DNA of 10,506 nucleotides, from the NCBI GenBank assembly GCA_944380625.1, contig CALWIE010000145.1:1-10506 (forward strand), written 5' to 3'. The notes beneath the pieces were generated by a model. It worked only from the letters and a program-made list of their open reading frames with translations, made no database searches and had not been told where the DNA came from. Positions 7,215 to 10,506 of the stretch are shown piece after piece (positions within the stretch are counted from its first letter, which is position 1; every line of letters begins with the position of its first letter). Origin of the DNA: an uncultured Clostridia bacterium. Lineage in GTDB: Bacteria; Bacillota_A; Clostridia; Oscillospirales; Acutalibacteraceae. The position numbers were made by a program, and so were the translations under genes.

Positions 7215-8278
7215 TGCCGTCCATAGACGAAAACCAACTGCGCAAACAGATCGCCGCCGGGGACTTGGGGGGCCTGTTTGTGGTGGCCGGGGAGGAGAAG
7301 TACCTGGTGCGCCGCCTGGCCCGGCAGCTCATCAAAAAAGCGGGGGGCGAGGCCTTTCCCGAGTTCAACTGCCAGGAGTTTACAAACGACTCCCCTGTGG
7401 AGAGCGTGTCCGACGCCGCCCAGGCCCTGCCCTTTTTCGCCCAGCGCAAGTGCGTGGCCGTGGCGGATTTCGACGTGGAGGCAAAGCCCGCCCAGGAGCT
7501 GGAAAAGCTCTACGAGCTGTGGGAGCTCTCCCCGGAGAGCACCGCCCTGGTGTTCTGGTACCCCACCTTGGAGTTCGACGGGAAAAAGTCCGCCAAGTGG
7601 AAGAAGTTTCTAAAAAACGCCGAGTCCCAGGGGACGGTGGTCCACTGCGGCAGGCGCAGCGTCTCTGAGCTTCAGCGGATGCTGGTGCGGGAGGCGGAGA
7701 AAAACGGCTGCTCCCTTTCCCGGCAGAACGCCGCCCGGATCGTGGAGTACGCCGGCCAGGACATCACCGCCCTGCGCCAGGAGGTGGAGAAGCTGTGCGC
7801 CTTTGCCCTGGGCTCTGGAGGGGAGGCCCCTGGGGAGATCACCGGGGAGATGGTAGAGTCCCTGGTGCCCAAGACCACGGAGACCACTGTGTTCCTCATG
7901 GCCAACGCCCTGACCGCCGGGGAGTACGAGCGGGCCTACCGGCTTTTGGAGCAGCTTTTTTACCAAAACGAGGAGCCCCTCTCCATCCTGGGGGCGCTGA
8001 GCGCCTCCTACGTGGATATGGCCCGGGTGCGGGCCGCCTTGGAGAGCGGCGGCGCCGCCCAGGACGCCGCCCGCTACGGGGACTACAAGGGGCGGGAGTT
8101 CCGCCTGCGCAACGCCCAGCGCAGTGCCCGCAGCCTCTCCCAGGGGGCCCTGCGGAAGAGCCTGCACCTCCTCTTAGAGGCGGACCTGGCCTTAAAGGGT
8201 TCCCGGCTGGACGGGCGCATCGTCCTGGACGAGCTGGTGGCAAAGCTCCTTTTGGCCGCCCGGGAGGGGCGGGCATGA
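7214..8278 (+). CDS. holA: DNA polymerase III delta subunit (clamp loader)
   Basis: A 354-residue protein, typical for bacterial delta. In the clamp-loader complex delta opens the beta sliding clamp so it can be placed on primed DNA. The N-terminal AAA+-like domain begins with LFVVAGEEKYLVRRLARQL (about 21-39), with no functional Walker A, as expected for delta. The middle includes the usual ARIVEYAGQDITALRQEVEKL segment (about 175-195) and the C-terminal collar domain includes TVFLMANAL and ALRKSLHLLLEADLALKG. The start ATG overlaps the comEC stop (TGATG), with GGAGG at 7201-7205 eight bases upstream. Its stop overlaps the next start by 4 bases (ATGA). A good internal promoter 120 bases upstream suggests expression independent of comEC. 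Confidence 0.95.
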   Translation: MPSIDENQLRKQIAAGDLGGLFVVAGEEKYLVRRLARQLIKKAGGEAFPEFNCQEFTNDSPVESVSDAAQALPFFAQRKCVAVADFDVEAKPAQELEKLYELWELSPESTALVFWYPTLEFDGKKSAKWKKFLKNAESQGTVVHCGRRSVSELQRMLVREAEKNGCSLSRQNAARIVEYAGQDITALRQEVEKLCAFALGSGGEAPGEITGEMVESLVPKTTETTVFLMANALTAGEYERAYRLLEQLFYQNEEPLSILGALSASYVDMARVRAALESGGAAQDAARYGDYKGREFRLRNAQRSARSLSQGALRKSLHLLLEADLALKGSRLDGRIVLDELVAKLLLAAREGRA

Positions 8279-8877
8279 TCCGGGTGAAGGAGGCCATCGT
8301 GGTGGAGGGCCGCTACGACAAGGCAAAGCTCTCCGCCCTGGTGGACGGACTGATTGTGGAGACAGGGGGGTTCGGCATTTTCCGGGACAGGGAAAAGCTT
8401 GAGTACCTGCGGGACCTGGCGGAAAAGCGGGGCCTGGTGGTCCTCACGGACAGCGACGGGGCAGGCTTTCTCATCCGCCACAAGATCGCCGCATGCATCC
8501 CCCCGGGGCAGCTCAAGCACGCCTATATCCCCGACGTCCCCGGCAAGGAACGCCGGAAGGCGGCCCCCTCCCGGGAGGGGAAACTGGGGGTGGAGGGCAT
8601 GGACCTGGACACTCTGAAAACCGCCCTGGAGCGGGCGGGCGCCACAGTGGAGGGGGAACCGGCCCTCCAGGAGGGGGCGGCCCTCACCAAGGCGGACCTG
8701 ATGGAGCTGGGGCTGGCGGGCGCGGCGGACAGCGCCTCCCGCCGCCGGGAGCTCCAAAGGGCCCTGGGCCTGCCGGAGAGGCTTTCCGCCAACGAGCTGC
8801 TGCGGGCCGCCGGGGCCCTGTTTTCCCGGGAGGAATTTATCGAAGCTGTGAAAAAACTGGGGAAGGAGAAACCTTGA
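8275..8877 (+). CDS. rnmV: RNase M5-like Toprim protein (5S rRNA maturation)
   Basis: A 200-residue Toprim protein. RNase M5 cuts precursor 5S rRNA on both sides, in B. subtilis with ribosomal protein uL18 as partner. The Toprim residues are visible: Glu11 in AIVVEGRYDK and the acidic pair Asp59/Asp61 in VVLTDSDGAGFLIR. KHAYIPDVPG (81-90) and GKLGVEGMD (102-110) match the family pattern in which a KHAF/Y loop and a GVEHA-like motif follow the Toprim core. The C-terminal 90 residues are helical (DUF4093-like). It is slightly longer than the usual 180-190 residues. The ATG overlaps the holA stop, with GGAGG at 8263-8267. It may instead be a diverged clostridial Toprim paralogue; catalytic residues are intact, so nuclease activity is likely. 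Confidence 0.78.
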   Translation: MIRVKEAIVVEGRYDKAKLSALVDGLIVETGGFGIFRDREKLEYLRDLAEKRGLVVLTDSDGAGFLIRHKIAACIPPGQLKHAYIPDVPGKERRKAAPSREGKLGVEGMDLDTLKTALERAGATVEGEPALQEGAALTKADLMELGLAGAADSASRRRELQRALGLPERLSANELLRAAGALFSREEFIEAVKKLGKEKP

Positions 8878-9275
8878 TGGATTACACAAGAGAGACCCTG
8901 GAGCGGGTGGCCTTTAAATCCCGGGGGAAGTGGTATTTGGCGCAGCAGGTGGACGCCTTTATCGACGAGGTGGCCGACAGCGCCCGGCGGGACTCCCAGG
9001 AGGCCCAGGAGCTGCGGGAGGAGCGGGACCGGCTGCGGGAGGAAAACGCCCGCCTGCGCCGGGAGCTGGAAAAGGCCCAAAGCGCCCCTGCTGCCCTCCC
9101 GGCGGAGGAGCGCCAGCGCCGGGTCTTACAGGACCTGGAGCAGGAGCGGGACGAGCTGATCCGGGACATCAAGGCCCTGCGGGACTACAGGGAGCGGTTC
9201 CGCCAGGCGGTGGAAGAGGACGCCCAGGCCCTATTGGGCCAGGCGAAAAGCCTCCCTTCGGAAAAGCTGCTGTAA
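8877..9275 (+). CDS. short DivIVA-like coiled-coil protein
   Basis: A 132-residue soluble, highly charged protein. The N-terminus, FKSRGKWYLAQQVDAFIDEVA (about 13-33), resembles the DivIVA/GpsB membrane-binding head, whose consensus is F-x-x-x-x-R-G-Y-x-x-x-x-V-D-x-F-L. Two stretches of heptad-like E/R/L-rich helix follow (about 36-67 and 77-115), predicting coiled coils, split by an Ala/Pro linker (SAPAALPAEE). DivIVA and GpsB proteins scaffold cell-pole, septum or wall-synthesis factors; what this one recruits is unknown. The ATG overlaps the upstream stop by one base, with GGAAGGAG at 8861-8868. Its fixed position behind holA and rnmV gives no direct clue to function. The family call rests on the head motif and the coiled coil. 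Confidence 0.72.
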   Translation: MDYTRETLERVAFKSRGKWYLAQQVDAFIDEVADSARRDSQEAQELREERDRLREENARLRRELEKAQSAPAALPAEERQRRVLQDLEQERDELIRDIKALRDYRERFRQAVEEDAQALLGQAKSLPSEKLL

Positions 9276-9318
9276 GGGAATCCGAGAGGATCATCCCGCG
9301 TGGAAAATAGGAGGAGCC

Positions 9319-10032
9319 ATGGAGACAGAGAGCCGGATCGACACGTTTTTGGATCTGTACAAACAGCTGGAGGACGCCCTGGAGGACAAGTACCGCAACG
9401 CTAGGCGCCACTACTCCAGCGTGGTGTTTGAGTTTATCAAGGACAGCGAGAGCGCCCCGGTGCGGGACAAACTGGAGACCTGCCGGGAGATCCGCAATCT
9501 GCTGACCCACAGCGCCAACTTGGGCGGGGAGCCTATTGTGGAGCCCTCGGCGCCGGTGGTGGAGGCCTTGGGCCAGGTGCTGGACTTTGTCCGGCGGCCT
9601 CCTTTGGCCATCGACTACGCCACCCGGGGCGACCAGGTGATGCGCGCCCACCTGCACCAGAAGGTGCTGCGGCTGATGGAGGTCATGGAGAAAAACGGCT
9701 ATTCCCACGTCCCTGTCATGCGGGAGGGGGAGTTCTGCGGGGTGTTCAGCGTGGGCACCGTATTTCAGTATGTGCTGCGCAGCGGCGGCAAGGCCATCTC
9801 CCCGGAGATGACAGTGGCGGACCTGGGCAAGCACATCCAGGTGGCGGAGCACCGGGAGAACTACGAGTTTGTGCCCCAGGACGCCACGTACATCGCCGTG
9901 CGGCAGAAATTTGAAAAGGTCAAAGGAAAAAACAAGCGGGTCTCTGTGATCTTTATCACAGAACACGGGCGGCCCGGCGAACGCCTGCTGGGTATGCTGA
10001 CCCCCTGGGACGTGCTGGGGGAGCCGGACTGA
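9319..10032 (+). CDS. HEPN-like N-terminal domain fused to a CBS-domain pair
   Basis: A 237-residue cytosolic protein, not recognised as any named gene. The N-terminal ~90 residues are all-helical and contain CREIRNLLTH (55-64); Arg59-Asn60 and His64 fit the R-N-x3-H form of the HEPN nuclease/RNA-binding motif. Residues about 95-235 form a CBS (Bateman) pair: the first repeat includes MRAHLHQKVLRLMEVMEKNGYSHVPVM and GVFSVGTVFQY, the second includes FVPQDATYIAVRQKFEK and GMLTPWDVL. CBS pairs usually bind adenine nucleotides (AMP, ATP, c-di-AMP) and regulate a partner domain. A nucleotide-gated RNase or RNA-binding role is therefore conceivable but is inference. AGGAGGAG at 9309-9316 precedes the ATG. 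It is the last gene of the block, directly followed by a terminator. Confidence 0.82.
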   Translation: METESRIDTFLDLYKQLEDALEDKYRNARRHYSSVVFEFIKDSESAPVRDKLETCREIRNLLTHSANLGGEPIVEPSAPVVEALGQVLDFVRRPPLAIDYATRGDQVMRAHLHQKVLRLMEVMEKNGYSHVPVMREGEFCGVFSVGTVFQYVLRSGGKAISPEMTVADLGKHIQVAEHRENYEFVPQDATYIAVRQKFEKVKGKNKRVSVIFITEHGRPGERLLGMLTPWDVLGEPD

Positions 10033-10049
10033 GCGCCCCCCCTGGGGAG

Positions 10050-10074
10050 AAGAGGCCGCCACGGCCTCTTTTTT
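10050..10074 (+). terminator. intrinsic terminator after the CBS-domain gene
   Basis: AAGAGGCCG (10050-10058) pairs with CGGCCTCTT (10062-10070) around a 3-base CCA loop, followed by more T to give a run of six (10069-10074). The helix is GC-rich and the U-tract immediate, which is textbook rho-independent termination. It lies 18 bases after the stop codon and ends the comEC/holA transcription block. There is no matching T-run on the minus strand. Confidence 0.9.
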
Positions 10075-10112
10075 GCGCGCAAAATGACGCGGTCTTCTCT
10101 CTTTTAATAATT

Positions 10113-10146
10113 TTGTCATGAAAAAAAGCGGCAGGCATGGTATACT
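10113..10146 (+). promoter_or_regulatory. extended -10 promoter for the structured RNA region
   Basis: TATACT at 10141-10146 is preceded directly by TGG (10138-10140), giving an extended -10 element. TTGTCA at 10113-10118 would be a good -35 hexamer but is 22 bases away, too far for a normal sigma-A promoter, so recognition would rest on the extended -10. The whole stretch 10081-10150 is AT-rich against a very GC-rich background. Transcription would begin near 10152, exactly where the foldable segment begins. Confidence 0.6.
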
Positions 10147-10151
10147 ATAAC

Positions 10152-10290
10152 CACACCCGGCCTGCCGGCCACGCGCCCGGTGCGTGGCCGCACGGGACAA
10201 TTCGCGCTGCGGGGTGCTGTCTGCCAGTGGCAGACGTTTAGCACCGACCGAGCCGGCAGGCGAGACCGGCGGCTTAGCGCCGCGCCTGTG
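10152..10290 (+). ncRNA. candidate structured non-coding RNA (possibly raiA-motif type)
   Basis: The segment folds as a multibranched RNA. A perfect 10-bp closing helix joins GCCTGCCGGC (10160-10169) and GCCGGCAGGC (10252-10261). Inside it are CACGC/GCGTG (10170-10174 with 10182-10186), CCGCA/TGCGG (10188-10192 with 10208-10212), and a long arm with GGTGCT/AGCACC (10213-10218 with 10240-10245) topped by GTCTGCC/GGCAGAC (10219-10225 with 10229-10235) and a 4-base GTTT bulge. A further stem GCGGC/GCCGC (10269-10273 with 10279-10283) follows, and CACA near the start can pair with TGTG near 10287-10290. It has its own promoter and no usable reading frame with a ribosome binding site. The raiA RNA of Clostridia is a candidate by size, complexity and host; 6S RNA is less likely. 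The identity is not confirmed and the 3' end is uncertain. Confidence 0.55.
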
Positions 10291-10410
10291 TAAGTCGCAA
10301 GCTCGCGTTCGCGGCGGGTGACCCCGCTGGACAAGCCGCGCTCTAGGCCGCTCGCTTACGCTCGGGCTGCGTGAGTAGCACCCTCGCGTTCGCGGTTGGT
10401 AACTTGCCTG
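10287..10410 (+). repeat. imperfect direct repeat pair spaced by 81 bases
   Basis: About 43 bases starting at 10287 recur starting at 10368. Both copies fit the pattern TG-y-GT-r-AGT-n-GCA-nn followed by an identical core CTCGCGTTCGCGG (10302-10314 and 10383-10395), then nn-GGT-r-AC. Differences are scattered single bases. The first copy can form a GCGGG/CCCGC hairpin (10314-10318 with 10323-10327); the second pairs poorly there. The sequence between the copies is GC-rich with no gene. It may be the 3' part of the structured RNA or an intergenic duplication. Confidence 0.65.
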
Positions 10411-10432
10411 CCCTTGCTCTTGCCCTTGCCCT
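10409..10432 (+). repeat. hexamer tandem repeat, four units of TGCCCT
   Basis: Four consecutive hexamers TGCCCT, TGCTCT, TGCCCT, TGCCCT occupy this stretch; one unit carries a single C-to-T change. The region is non-coding on both strands as far as can be seen. Such short tracts can vary in copy number by slippage. Confidence 0.75.
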
Positions 10433-10436
10433 TTGA

Positions 10437-10499
10437 GGGGGCATGGGGGGATGCTTCCCCCCTAAAGGGGGGCTTGGGGGGAATTTTCCCCCCAGGGGG
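10437..10499. repeat. cluster of alternating G and C homopolymer tracts
   Basis: G5 at 10437-10441, G6 at 10445-10450, C6 at 10457-10462, G6 at 10467-10472, G6 at 10476-10481, C6 at 10488-10493 and G5 at 10495-10499. Each C tract can pair with a G tract on either side, so several mutually exclusive 6-bp hairpins are possible, with loops ATGCTT, TAAA or AATTTT. The five G runs could also form a G-quadruplex on the plus strand. There is no T-run to make it a standard terminator. Function unknown; the window ends 7 bases later. Confidence 0.7.
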
Positions 10500-10506
10500 T
10501 CCAAGG

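Noticed and set aside
10116..10334. Minus-strand 72-codon frame over the structured RNA.
   Set aside because: No ribosome binding site or known family; the pairing arms and promoter explain the sequence better as RNA.
10437..10499. CRISPR-like or terminator array from the G/C tracts.
   Set aside because: No regular repeat-spacer pattern and no U-tract after any stem.

Overview
The window reads as a chromosomal housekeeping segment of a GC-rich member of the Clostridia, most likely an Oscillospiraceae/Ruminococcaceae-type gut Firmicute. The basis is a Firmicute-style alanyl-tRNA synthetase with a Cys-rich insert, the comEC-holA adjacency seen in Bacillota, an RNase M5-type Toprim protein, strong GGAGG-type ribosome binding sites, and high GC with sigma-A-like promoter islands. 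The species is inferred from gene character, not from a database match. All nine complete genes are on the + strand. No phage, transposase, CRISPR, rRNA or tRNA gene is visible.

Layout. Positions 2-118 hold the tail of what looks like a GNAT acetyltransferase, open and in frame with the next gene, an M42 metallo-aminopeptidase (119-1141). alaS follows (1206-3836), then a HIT-family hydrolase (3877-4227). A roughly 190-bp intergenic stretch, rich in inverted repeats and resembling a small MITE/REP element, separates HIT from a purine-type phosphoribosyltransferase (4416-4955). From here the genes are tightly packed: comEC (4959-7214), holA (7214-8278), an rnmV-like RNase M5 gene (8275-8877), a short DivIVA-like coiled-coil gene (8877-9275) and a HEPN-like/CBS two-domain gene (9319-10032). 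Start and stop codons overlap by 1-4 bases at three junctions. A clear intrinsic terminator (10050-10074) closes the block. A promoter-like element inside the 3' end of comEC (7068-7096) could drive holA and the genes after it separately from comEC.

The last 430 bases hold no credible protein gene. They begin with an extended -10 promoter (10138-10146). Next comes a GC-rich segment (about 10152-10290) whose complementary arms fold into a multibranched structure closed by a perfect 10-bp helix. This is most probably a small structured non-coding RNA. The clostridial raiA motif is my leading guess, but I cannot confirm it without a covariance model. After it lie an 81-base-spaced imperfect duplication, a hexamer tandem repeat and a cluster of alternating G6/C6 tracts.

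How the genes work together. Most are growth and information-processing functions: tRNA charging (alaS), nucleotide hydrolysis and salvage (HIT, PRT), DNA uptake (comEC), clamp loading at the replisome (holA) and 5S rRNA maturation (rnmV-like). The DivIVA-like and HEPN/CBS proteins are of unknown role and ride in the same operon. The points most worth a second look are the structured RNA with its own promoter, the HEPN-like motif fused to CBS domains, the GNAT-M42 in-frame join, and the loss of the metal-binding motif in the ComEC C-terminal domain.
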